Origin: Erigeron canadensis
Lineage: Eukaryota; Streptophyta; Magnoliopsida; Asterales; Asteraceae
NCBI RefSeq assembly: GCF_010389155.1
Contig: NC_057767.1
Coordinates: 1,054,001 to 1,118,000 of the forward strand
DNA: 64,000 bases
Direction of reading: 5' to 3'
The notes beneath the pieces are model-generated. The model did no database searches, had not been told where the DNA came from, and saw nothing but the letters and a program-made list of their open reading frames with translations. Shown here one piece after another: positions 1 to 10,402 of this stretch. Every line of letters starts with the position of its first letter. The first letter of the stretch is position 1. Both the position numbers and the translations under genes were made by a program.

Positions 1-635
1 TTAAGCAGAGAGTTAGTTCAGAAGTCGTCAATGGGAATGGGACTGAAGCCCATGAAAGGCTAAGCTTATATGAAGGAAAACCTAACTCAGCTGACTGGAG
101 ATCCCAAGATCTGAGTTCAATAGGAAAACCTAATTGTTTGAGCTGGCGAGGTCACTGTGGGGGGATTTGATAAAACCCCACGCCTTACAAGGGAGTTTAT
201 TATAGGGCATAATAATCTTCCTAGTTCATTCCTAAAAGTGACAAGTTAAAAGGTTAAGCCTATGGCTTTTAATGATTCGGGTAGCCTACGTGGTGAATCA
301 CCTATGTGAGAGAGAAGTGGGGTCGCTTCTTAGGGTATTGATGGGGGCACAATACTTAACAGCTCTCGTAGAACCAGGCGCATGTCCAGGACCATAACGG
401 ACATAACTATGAGGACTTGACTTTGTTAGGGAGAGTCTTGTGTGAAGCGTATTGTCGCCTACGCAAACGGCAGACGAGTTCAAAGACATCGCCGTCTACT
501 CTGAGCCAGTAGACTAAGTGCGTTTCATAAGCGAAGGTTCAAAGGATAACACCTACCTTTCGTATGCAAGATTCAACTATTGAGACTTGAAGAACACTCT
601 TGCTTCTGAGATCGACCTCCATTCATGTGGGGGAT
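1..635 (+). mobile_element. 3' internal part of an LTR retrotransposon (Copia-like?)
   Basis: No open reading frame of note is present. The stretch ends in a purine-rich tract (about 625-635, ATGTGGGGGATT) directly before TGTTGG, the usual layout of a polypurine tract followed by the 3' LTR of a plant Copia element. The element enters from outside the window, so family and length cannot be settled. Only the non-coding 3' end of the internal region is seen. Confidence 0.5.
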
Positions 636-1271
636 TGTTGGAAAAAGTGATTATTTTCCTAAGTTTGGACATCGATAAATATATGATCTATCTAGTGACA
701 TATATCGAGAACCCTTTGGTGGGTGTGTAGTCTCTGGCCAAGACTATACAATATTAAGACAGGTCCAAATTGGGTAAAGGTGAATGAGATGTCAATCTCA
801 AAGTAGTGTGTTTGGTGCAAAATTCGGAATTGAAATTCATTTGCATTCCATAACGTATCATTTATGTATATACATAAATGAATACAAAGGAAAATTGGAA
901 ATGACATTTACTTGGCTTCATTCCATAACGTATTATTTATACCATTTACGTTCAATTTGTTGTTTAATGATCTTTATGGTCATTATGAAACTTCAAATTC
1001 ATTTTGGTGTATAAATAACGATCATGATCTTATGTGATAGATATATGAATTATATGAGAAAAACACACACATAGAAAACTCACTATAATTCTCTGAAACA
1101 GCATCCCATCCCTGTGTTCCGTTCATCTCTCAGGCAAGTGTTTAAGTCCGACAGTACTCTACTTTGAGCCGGTGTACCCTGGGAACAGACGACGAATCTG
1201 TTTAAGGGAATTGTGTCAAACACAAGCCCAGTTCCTTTACGGTTATTGTTACTGTTTTGTTATCTTCTGCA
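636..1271 (+). repeat. 3' LTR of the element entering from the left
   Basis: It begins TGTTGG right after the polypurine tract. A TATA-like TATAAATAA lies at 1010-1018, and the likely end is ...TCTTCTGCA at 1271, giving about 636 bp with TG...CA ends. Only one copy lies in the window, so the 3' boundary is an estimate. A short partly palindromic repeat around CATAACGTAT(C/T)AT occurs at about 848-880 and 925-945. Confidence 0.45.
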
Positions 1272-3204
1272 GGATTAGAACCCATTGTTGATCATATTCG
1301 GTTTCACATCATTTTCTTGTTATTTTACTTTGCTTATTTATTTTATTGTATTATAATTAGTAAAAAAAAAATGACAAATATTTTATTCAGAATTTCCAAA
1401 AAAAACATAAAACAAGATGATATTTCAAACAGAATTGTGATCCCAAAAGACAGACCAGCTAGTTTGAAATTGAAAGCTTGGAGATCATAATTAAGCATGC
1501 GCGCAGCCTTTTTTGTTCTTATTCGTTTTGTACGTACATGGCCAAAAATTAAAACACAGTTGGATGGATTCTTTTAATTGGTTTTACATATTAATTACGA
1601 GTAATAAATACTGTAAATAATCATGCGTACATAACAGTTTAATTAGTTGTAAACGTATTGCCAATGATTAAATTGAAACTCCATTTTCACTAAGTGTTTA
1701 TACTATTAAAACTCGTTAAAATATTGATAGCAATGAACTAATTAAGCATACACTATCAATAATATAATATATATAAATATACAAATATGGTTTAGACAAA
1801 TAATACCTCTAGTTAATCAAGGTCGAACAAAGTAATTAAACCACTCTCTAACAACACGGTCCAACGAGTATTGGATCACTTTCGCACGTTTGCTATACGT
1901 ACAGCAAGAGTTGGAACCAGAAATTTTTATACGAGGGGACAATTTTAAATTAAAGATTGTTTGTCATACTTATAAGAATTGTATCCGATAATGTAAAAAA
2001 AATTGGACAGTAGCTCGGGAATAGATGTTAGTTGACCATCAAAAGAATTTTGTTCTCTACACCGCGTGTAACACTCATATTTAAAAACTACCAGTTTTTT
2101 AACATTATATATAGACCACACATGACGGAAAAGATTTTATTAATTGAAAACGTAAACCATAATGCATGAAACGCGTGTTTTTTTTTTTTTGCAATAACTA
2201 GCTTATATATATCTAGCCTACATAACTATTATGATTATTATAATTAACTTTTGTGATAATTCTATAGAATAATTTGAAATAAAATAATTTTGCACAAACA
2301 GTTACAGTATTAATGTATTACACATTTGCATATCCAAATAAAGAAAACTTTTTCTTTAAACTTTCTTCATTTTTTTTCTATTAAAAATTAAAACAACTCA
2401 AGTTTTTTTATAATCCCTATGAAAAACATCTATCCAAAATTAATATTTCGATGACCAAAAACTTCCAAAAAATATACTTATGACAACGAAGATAGTATTT
2501 GTATGTATGCCTATTTATGTTTGCTTATTTTTAGAGAAAAGTTACAAATATACCATTTAAATTTTAGAAATTTACATTGTCTCAAAACTGAAGTGGAGGC
2601 AGCTGACCCGCTGCCCCCATAGTAAAGCCGTCCCTGCGTACAGCTCGATCTGTAACCACTGAACAAATATTGTAAGATCTATATATAATGCGCTACCACG
2701 TACATGAATTCTTATATCGAAGTGTGGATATGTAGACTGATATAGGATCTATATATAGCTACAAGAAAAATACTAGCTAGTATGCTAATTATAACAATTT
2801 TATGATGAATTAAACACAAATTGATGAATCTATTACATCTACGTAATTTCTCTATTAACACCTAGAGCACGACGTACACTCCAGGGTAATGTATTGGATA
2901 CATACGAGAATTGTATAATGAAACAAATATTAGGACTCAATATTACAACTAGATATACCACTACTACAGACATGGGCTCGGTTTGTGTCGCTGCAGGATT
3001 CCAATTCGTCGTAAATGCCAGTGTGTGACAATCATTAGACCGTCTGAATATGGTCATTCGACACTAAATTATAAATAATAGAGAAAATTAACCCCCTCTG
3101 ATATACATATTATATACATTAATTACAAACCACAACCAATTTCTATTACAACCATTTCAATATACTCCAAAAAGATACAACCACTCCAAACTAAAATTTC
3201 TTTC
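1272..3204. other. Intergenic, AT-rich, decayed repeats
   Basis: No gene is supported; the short reading frames here lack codon structure or similarity that I recognise. About 1905-2640 is bounded by TTGGAACCAGAAATTTTTAT and CCGTCCCTG, end-like words common in decayed plant DNA transposons, but no clean terminal repeats or target duplication were found. Confidence 0.4.
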
Positions 3205-3996
3205 ATTATTGTAACATTTATGATTTTTGACTATGTTTGACTTGTAATTTATGTGATTAAATGTAATTGATTTTCATGAATGAATGATAAATCACGATAG
3301 TTTTGATGAGCCTTAGTGTAATTTGAAGTCCATTTGTGTTTACGGGTTTGTTTTAGCGTTTAAATGGATAACGAATAGATGTTGGTCGAAATTAGTGGAG
3401 CGGGAGCCCCAATTTTGGAGCCATAGGTCGTCACCCACCCACACACCCCATTCCCACATTTTGTTTTTCCTTATCCTTTTCCTTATCTATCTCTCTCTCA
3501 CCCTCTCATTTACTTATCTCCAAATTTCCCATCTACCATCCAAGATCATCATAAATTCACCATTTAATCCCAAAATTTTGTGTTGTTGATGTTAAATTAA
3601 CCTAATCTTGTAACCCTAATAATAATAATCATTAAAGTGCAAGGTTTCTTGGGTTTTCAAAGTGTTCATCCATCCTTTAGGGATCAAATCCGAAATTTAA
3701 GTTGTAGGTTGAATTGGTAAGTGTTTCTTAGCTCAAAATGTTCCTCTTGCAGTGTAGAATACTTCCCCACTATTGATCTAAACTTTTGGTGGTCGATTTT
3801 GATGTAAAATGGGTGTTATAACTCAAAAACGGGTTTTGAATCAAATCTTGAGAAAGTGGAAGTGGGTTTGTGAAATGACATGTTTTTATGGTGTGGTTAT
3901 ACTTGAATTTGATCGTGTCAAAGTTTGGTTAACGGATTTTAAGTGATAATGGGTCGATTTGTGTCAAAAATTGTGTTTAGTTCCTGGAAACTGAAG

Positions 3997-4235
3997 AGTT
4001 GTGTCACAACTTTGGAGGGTGTGACGCAACTTTTATTTTGGCCATCCTACTCATCAAAAGTTGTGCCACAACTTCGGAGGGGTGTGACACAACTTTCATT
4101 TTGGCCATCCTACTCATCAAAAGTTGTGCCACAACTTCGGAGGGGTGTGACACGACTTTCCTTTTTGGCCATTCTACTGATCAAAAGTTGCGCCACAACT
4201 CTAGAAGGGTGTGACGCAACTTTCCCCCTTTCAGC
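3997..4235 (+). repeat. About four 63-bp tandem repeats, each led by a palindrome
   Basis: Four imperfect units lie inside the solo LTR. Each opens with an odd palindrome, for example AAGTTGTGCCACAACTT at 4058-4074 and 4121-4137 (8-bp arms around one central C). The first (3997-4011) has a central T and the last (about 4185-4201) is imperfect. Short reading frames across the array are by-products of the repeat. Confidence 0.85.
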
Positions 4236-4659
4236 ATTTGATCTTATTTCGGTTTAACGATCGTAACTTTTAAACCGTAAGCCCGTTTTTAATGTATGAG
4301 CTATCGTTTGAATCGTATGAGAGTCTACTTTCTTAAGGTATCACCCATTTGTAGTAAATCTACCTCCATTTCTTCCGGGTTCTTTATTTCTCCAATTGAT
4401 TGCACGTTTGTTTGACCGTGGGGTGTCTTGGTTTGGCCTAGGATGACTTGTAACATAACGTAGACTATAAAGTGATGATTTAATGTTTATGTAATAGGTT
4501 TGTGATCGTTGTGCTCCCCGCTCACCCGCTAAATCTCTTTCTATCAACTTTTAAAGCTAAGGTGAGTTCGTAGCCCCTTTTTCCTTACATGATTTTGGGA
4601 TGAAAAGTGTACATCGTGTTTCATGGCTTAGTTTGATCGTTATGTTTTCTTTTATGTAA

Positions 4660-5065
4660 GTAATCAAGGTTATATGGTTGATTAGCTAGTTTATCAAGGT
4701 TATATGCTCGTTTAAAATGTGAATCAAGGTTGTATTATTGTTTGGCTATTTTATCAAGGTTATATGCTTGTTTGAACAGTGAATCATGGTTATATGATTG
4801 TTTAGCTAGTTTATCAAGGTTATGTGTTTGTTTGAATTGTGAATCAAGGTTGTGTGATTGTATATGTTCATATCAAGGTTATGAGGTTCATTAAATGATC
4901 CGATCAAGGTTTCAAGGCTTGGTGATCGTTTAACGATCCCAATTATGAGATCATTTAATGACCCAATCAAGGTTTCAAGGTTGTGTGATCGTTTATCGAT
5001 CCAAAACAAGGTTTAAAGGTTATATGATCATTTAATGATCTATCTATGTTCGTATCAAGGTTAAA
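4660..5065 (+). repeat. Degenerate short repeats based on TCAAGGTT
   Basis: Around a dozen copies of (A)TCAAGGTTATATG-like words recur with irregular spacing in the 3' half of the solo LTR. The reverse-strand relative has a different repeat array in the matching place (51190-51480), so this part of the LTR turns over quickly. Confidence 0.7.
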
Positions 5066-5407
5066 CGGTTATTATCCCGACACTTGTTTCTTATAGTCAA
5101 AGACGTGAAGGATGATTGTATTGCATGCGATAGGATTGAGCTTGGACTTTTGTGAATCCGTGATTCATTGCTCCCGTTCATGGGTTATGCCTAGGATCGT
5201 TAGCCATCACTTGATCTATTTTGTAAACTATTGATGGTGTTGTGCTCCTTGTGCACGTATTTGATCCGTTGTTTGTGATTGTACTTGAATTATGTTTCGA
5301 TTGCTCAATCCTTGAATGCATTTAGTTGCCTCTACTTAATTTCCATGTCATGCTGAGCTTTTCTATTAATGCCCCATGTTTCCGCCTTGTTGAGGTGTTA
5401 CAATTAT

Positions 5408-6893
5408 CCTCTTCCTCATCCGACAAGTTATTTTCTCCCCGACACTTTTGATATTGAGTTATCTGCGGATAGTACCCTAGGATTTTAAAACACCCCTTTC
5501 TTCTCTCAACAAGTTATTCTTTCCCTCCGACATTTTCGATGTTTGAGTTATCCGCGTGTAGTATCCTTCCAATTTTGAAATATAATATGTCATTATCATT
5601 TTATTTTTGTTTTATTATTACACGTGTTGTATTAAATTCTTACTTTGGACTATTATAAATAGTATTTTATTCTTAAATGAAACATATCCTAAATAATTTA
5701 GTTAGAACACGACAATGTTATATGTTTTTCTATAAAGATAACATTATAAGATATTTTGTTTTTCTTATATGAGAAGGGAAATGATAAATTGTTTTGTTAG
5801 AGAGAGGAAGAGAGAATGGAGATATTTTTTGTTTTCTTAAGGGAAAGGGTAATTTGGTAATTTTTCATGTTCCAAAAATTCTAAACTTTCAACACCACCC
5901 CTATAATTCTTATAAGGGAATATAGATATAGATAAAACAACAACAAAGCATGAAATATGGGTATGTGAGACAAAGTACTATAGCTAAGGGAGTACTCTTC
6001 CTTTAGCTTTAGGTATAACCTTTCTAACATGAAACTGTTCTTAATTAATTCAATGATACAAATAATAACAAATCCACATGATTTGTACATTCCTGTTGTA
6101 GGCCTTCTTCTCATCTTCATCTTCATTACCCAAAAGTTTGTTATAGTGGGAACCCTCACCCTCTTTAAAGTTTTAGAATGCGTGCCTCCCCGTCAAACTG
6201 TAAACCCTAGAGTAGTGGCTGAAGGCCCCGTTGTCATGATTCCTCATCCGAATCAAATTTGATTTTGAACGTCGGCCCTCCCCTACAAATTTATTTGATT
6301 TTAAATGATCATCGATCAGTTTTGATCCAAGAGTTGAAATGTAGCCCTTGAATGTTACCAATTTTTAAAGATTTAAGGGAATATGACTCAGACTTGTAAT
6401 CGTTATTTCCCGTTTAAGATTTTCAAGGATTTGGCCATTCACTTTAAATCTTGACTTCTTGACATCTTTTAACTATTTTATTTTTTGGTGAATGTATATT
6501 TCTTGGTGAATGTTGTGTTATACAAAGAATATAATGTTTTATTTTAGCTACTGTATTATTTTTCTTTAGATTGTAGATTTTTGGAATACAAATTTTAGAT
6601 TGATTTTAGTTGATGATATTGATGATTGATAAAGATCTAGGAAGGGAAGGGTGTGTGGTTGATGAAGATGATAGCGGACAAATGTTAGGAAAGAAATGGT
6701 TAAAAGACTAAAATGTCCTCATGTGCCATGCATGTGAAAGGTTTAACGGTTAAGTGTAACAGAAGTTAGTGTCAGAAACCGATAGCAACGAAAATGGAAA
6801 ACTGAGGGACGACTAGCAACAAAAAAAAAAGCATAGGGGGCAAAATACGAATATGAACAACCACATGGACCATTTGTAACATTTTCTCATATA
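5408..6893. other. Intergenic
   Basis: No gene is supported. About 6600-6890 carries phrases often seen in decayed plant mobile DNA (ACTGAGGGACGACTAGCAAC and similar), but no terminal structures can be set. The reverse-strand frame near 5881-6159 and the forward frame near 6029-6262 show no recognisable domain. Confidence 0.4.
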
Positions 6894-7456
6894 TCTATAA
6901 TTTATATAAAACAGTAGGAATCCAAGCATTCTAAACCATCCTATTTAACTTATATCTATTTTTAAACGTTGCCACATAAGATTTATCCTATGTGGCATCT
7001 CCATTTTTTTTTCAATATATATATACCCAAAATAAAATAAAAGTCAAATTTATTTCATATTTATCGAATCAAATCTTATCAAAAAACAGATGGCTAATTA
7101 AATATATTAATATTTTGATTTGGACGTGTATCTCATAACAATATAATATGATTTGATTAAGTATTTAGTTATTTTAAGGTCATAGTACAATAATAATTTT
7201 ATAGATTTCATTGCATATTGGATATTATTTCTCTCTATAAATTTTATGGTAAAATACGTATAACAAATAGTGCATCTTTCAAATAAAATTAGATCTATAT
7301 AATGATGTTGTAATTATTGAGTTAGTTATTAGTCAAACACAATATTAATTCTTATAATTTATAATTTGTCAAATATAATAATAAACAATCAAAAACTCAC
7401 TTTCTTAAACATCTATTTAAAATAACCGCACATGGTGCGGGTAAAAAAAACGCTCG
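6894..7456 (+). mobile_element. Non-autonomous Helitron
   Basis: It begins TCTATAATTT after a host A, and carries near its 3' end the hairpin CCGCACATGGTGCGGG (7426-7441). It ends CTCG before a host T, so it sits between A and T as Helitrons do. The 3' tetramer is CTCG rather than the usual CTRR. No coding capacity; 563 bp. The start and hairpin match the element at 26676-27472. Confidence 0.75.
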
Positions 7457-7497
7457 TATATATATATATAATTTGACAATGATAAAGAATATCATAT

Positions 7498-7985
7498 TTG
7501 GAGAGCATTAATTTCTCGTTTCTTTTTAACAAATATAAAATTGTATTATTTCTTATGTTATCAGTGAATATATTTGTTTTGTTTTTCAATTCAAAGAGTC
7601 GAACTCAATATCTAAAGATAAATACAAAGAAAATTTTCCCACGGTCTCTAAATATTTATCAGTTGATCTATGCCTCATTGGCTCAAAATTTGTTTGTTGT
7701 TTTAACTTACATAAATTTAATTAAGAATATTTTTGTTTGTAAATATTTATTTTAACACTAAATTAAGTTAACTACTTGTGTTATGAAATACTTCGAAGTT
7801 GTGTCGAGTAAATTTAGTGTTTTTTTTTAATCAATACTTGATTAACTTGAATATGCCTGAAAGCAATTTATATATATATATATATTGATTAACTTTCTGT
7901 ATATATGCCATCTATAGAAAAACATTAACCACAATCAAAGTGGTTTGAAACTTTCCATCAGTAAGTTTCTCCCATCATGTTTTTA
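7498..7985 (+). repeat. Left arm of a large inverted repeat
   Basis: This arm runs antiparallel to 9272-9756, with clearly shared blocks such as CAAAGAGTCGAACTCAAT, TCTCATTGGCTCAA or its variant, and GCCATCTATA. Indels make exact ends uncertain. The arms enclose about 1.3 kb holding a small gene and a MITE. No coding sequence is evident in the arm. Confidence 0.8.
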
Positions 7986-8088
7986 AAAGTGATTGATTTA
8001 TGTTTTGTAATAATCAAAAGAATAATAGAAGAGCCTAATACTGTTTGCCAAATATCCATAAAGCATTACAAAACTCGATACATTATAT

Positions 8089-8452
8089 TTATGTATGATC
8101 AAATATATTATCAGACATACAACATAGACAATAATTGCAAATACATGATGAATATGCTATATCTCCTTTATAAGGACAGTGATCTAAGCACACTTCACTA
8201 CATGAATCCTGATTGCATTGTTCTGGATCAAAGTTATAAACATGAGATTTGTAATGACCTCCATCTGTTTCAAATAAAGTGACTTTTTGGGCTATGATAG
8301 TTATAATAGAAAACAAAAGAACTATATAGTTAGATAAAAAAAAGTGTAATACCAAATTCACTGCAAAATTCTTTTTCTCTATCGCCGTTAGCACCTATAA
8401 AATGTATTATAAGTAAATAAAAGAGAAGAGATAGAATGATTTTCTTTTCCAT
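8089..8452 (-). CDS. Secreted cysteine-rich (defensin-like) peptide, two exons
   Basis: Exon 1 is 8452-8353, exon 2 is 8291-8089, with a 61-bp GT-AG intron; both sides join in phase 1 with no stop, giving 100 residues. Residues 1-23 (MEKKIILSLLFYLLIIHFIG...) form a clear signal peptide. The mature part has ten cysteines, at about 30, 59, 64, 68, 72, 83, 85, 88, 90 and 91. The CxxxC spacing followed by CxC is the cysteine-stabilised alpha-beta signature of plant defensin-like proteins, which act outside the cell in defence or cell signalling. One intron after the signal peptide is also typical of that family. The closing cysteine cluster is unusual. The spacing after Cys30 is long, so another cysteine-rich class is possible. 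A MITE begins about 50 bp upstream of the start codon, so expression is uncertain. Confidence 0.6.
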
Positions 8453-8499
8453 GGTCAACCCTTTTTTTACTTGCAGTCTCATAATATATATATATATGA

Positions 8500-8885
8500 T
8501 TACACTCCGGTGAGAACATTTTTAAAATAAGAACGGTGAGAACACTTAAAAACATCATTATGGTGCATTAAAAGTCCATAAAACTAACATAGTAAATAAC
8601 TAATTATCATTATTTAAGTGTTTAACAACACATTAATCCGTCAAAATAAAAAAAAATCATATTTTTTGTTTTGTATATCCATCTTGGATGCATATAATCA
8701 AAATGATGCATCCAATAAAAAAAACATTATTTTTTCGATTTTGACGGATCAATGTTTGTTAAACACTTAAATAATTATAATTAATTATGCACTATGTCAG
8801 TTTTATGGACTTTTAATGCATCAAAATGATGTTTTTAAGTGTTCTCATTTGTTTTCATTTTAATTTGGCTCTCATTTGATAGTCA
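8500..8885. mobile_element. Foldback MITE upstream of the peptide gene
   Basis: Two arms of about 175 bp are reverse complements, sharing GAGAACACTTAAAAACATCA, GCATTAAAAGTCCATAAAAC and a TTTAAGTGTTTAACAA block, with the centre near 8690. No coding capacity. The outer ends are blurred, so superfamily and target duplication cannot be assigned. It lies directly upstream of the minus-strand peptide gene. Confidence 0.75.
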
Positions 8886-9271
8886 TATATATATATATAT
8901 ATATAAAATGATAAAAAAAGAAAAAATTTAAAAACTAACCTATAAATCCTCCTAATTATTTAAGAAGGTTACATATGTTATCCACTAATTTTCTTTCCTA
9001 ATCTTGCCCCGGACTTCTCCACATGTAATCATCTAATAGTTAGGAGTATTTTTAGGCTAATTTGTTAGGAAGATTGATCATTTCCCGTACTAAATCTTGA
9101 CCATGGACCATGATAATTTTTATGCATGAAGATTTAAGAAGTACAAACATATATATCTATATATTGATGCACGATGATTTTTATAATGCACGATGAAGTT
9201 TAATAAAGAAAAAAATCATTTTTTTATTTGTTTTATTTTAATTAGAACTTATATGTGTGTGTATGTGAGAG

Positions 9272-9756
9272 AGAAACTTATTGATCAAAAGTTTCATTCC
9301 ACTTTGATTGTGCTTAATGTTTTCATATAGATGGCATATATAAAAAGTTAATTAACATTATAGTACAAGTTTGTATAAATATATAAGAATTGATTTTATG
9401 TTTTTGTTATTCTCAGATATTGATTAAAAAAACACTAAATTCACAAAACATAATTTCAAAGTATTTTATAACACAAGTAGTTAACTTGTTTTAGTGTTAA
9501 AATAAATATTTACAAATTTAAATACTCTTAATTAAAACTTATATAAACTAGAACAACAAACAAATGTTGAGCCAATGAGACATAGATCAACTGATAATAT
9601 TTAGAGTCTCTAAGAAAGTTTTCCTAGTTTTAATTCTCAGACATTGAGTTCGACTCTTTGAATATAAAAAACAATTATATTACGCTGATAACATAAGAAA
9701 TAAAATTTTATTTCGATAAATAAAACAAGAAATAAATGCTCTCATATTATTTAATT
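9272..9756 (-). repeat. Right arm of the large inverted repeat
   Basis: Reverse complement of 7498-7985. It ends where the truncated LTR of the Gypsy element begins (about 9752), so the arm and the LTR truncation share a breakpoint. Confidence 0.8.
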
Positions 9757-10189
9757 AAGGGAATTTAATAAAGTAACGAAATTGATGGGTACGGGGTGAG
9801 TCTTTGTTAGTTCTCGGTTATAAAATCAACATAATTGAATTGTTTCTTCAAATATATGCAACCTAAATAATGTGTATCATGGAGTCGAAGTGGATGATCT
9901 TCTCATCCTAATTGATTTACAACAAATTTCTTTGCGATAAATTCTACGGAATTTCTAACTCTTCCAATCAACTAACTTTCAATTTTAAAATCAATATGAC
10001 GTGGTGTCTTTAAAAACCAAACTTTCTTTTAAATTACTTAAAACTCACTAACTCTTCTTAGTCTCCGTGGAACGAACCTTTACTTACTTCAATCTATATT
10101 ACATACGAACGGGTCCACTGCCCGATTGTGTGTGGTAAACGATTCGGAGTATTTATAGGATTTTAATTTAACTAGATTTTCACACATCA
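9752..10189 (+). repeat. Truncated 5' LTR of the Gypsy element
   Basis: Near-identical to 24651-25090 and ending in the same CACACATCA. The first roughly 1.06 kb of the LTR, including its promoter, is absent; the sequence switches to the inverted-repeat arm at about 9752. Confidence 0.9.
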
Positions 10190-10195
10190 AGTTTT

Positions 10196-10212
10196 TGGCG
10201 CCGCTGCCGGGG
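10196..10212 (+). promoter_or_regulatory. Primer-binding site (tRNA-Asp)
   Basis: TGGCGCCGCTGCCGGGG, a few bases after the 5' LTR, is complementary at 16 of 17 positions to the 3' end of plant tRNA-Asp(GTC), counting the CCA. This is the primer used by Athila/Tat Gypsy elements. Confidence 0.85.
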
Positions 10213-10402
10213 ACTAAGTTAAGAGTTTTAGTTTGAGATTTCGTAGTTGATCCTTTCTTGTACTCTCGTGCAAGAAAGTTACTTGCTTTCTTAGGTTGCT
10301 TTTCAATTTTTAGTTTAAATTTTCTGTTTTGTTTAATTTGTGTAACTTGGTGCGTTTTACGGTTTTCTTTGTTTGTGTTTTCAGGATTTTGTTTCTTAGT
10401 TA

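Larger units (their letters stand above)
3210..5402 (+). mobile_element. Solo LTR (Gypsy-type), family 1, plus orientation
   Basis: It starts TGTAACATTTATG and ends TTGAGGTGTTACA, and is flanked by a perfect 5-bp target duplication ATTAT (3205-3209 and 5403-5407). There is no internal region, primer site or second LTR, so this is a 2193-bp solo LTR left by LTR-LTR recombination. It matches in reverse orientation the solo LTR at 50729-53505: same start, same GCGGGAGCC block, same CCGCCTTGTTGAG end. A CT-rich stretch at about 3430-3540 looks like a transcribed leader. LTRs of this form are typical of chromovirus Gypsy elements; the clade is inferred. Confidence 0.9.

Noticed and set aside
3943..4257. 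104-residue open frame with repeated units
   Set aside because: It is produced by the 63-bp tandem repeat in a solo LTR; other frames over the same array are also open.
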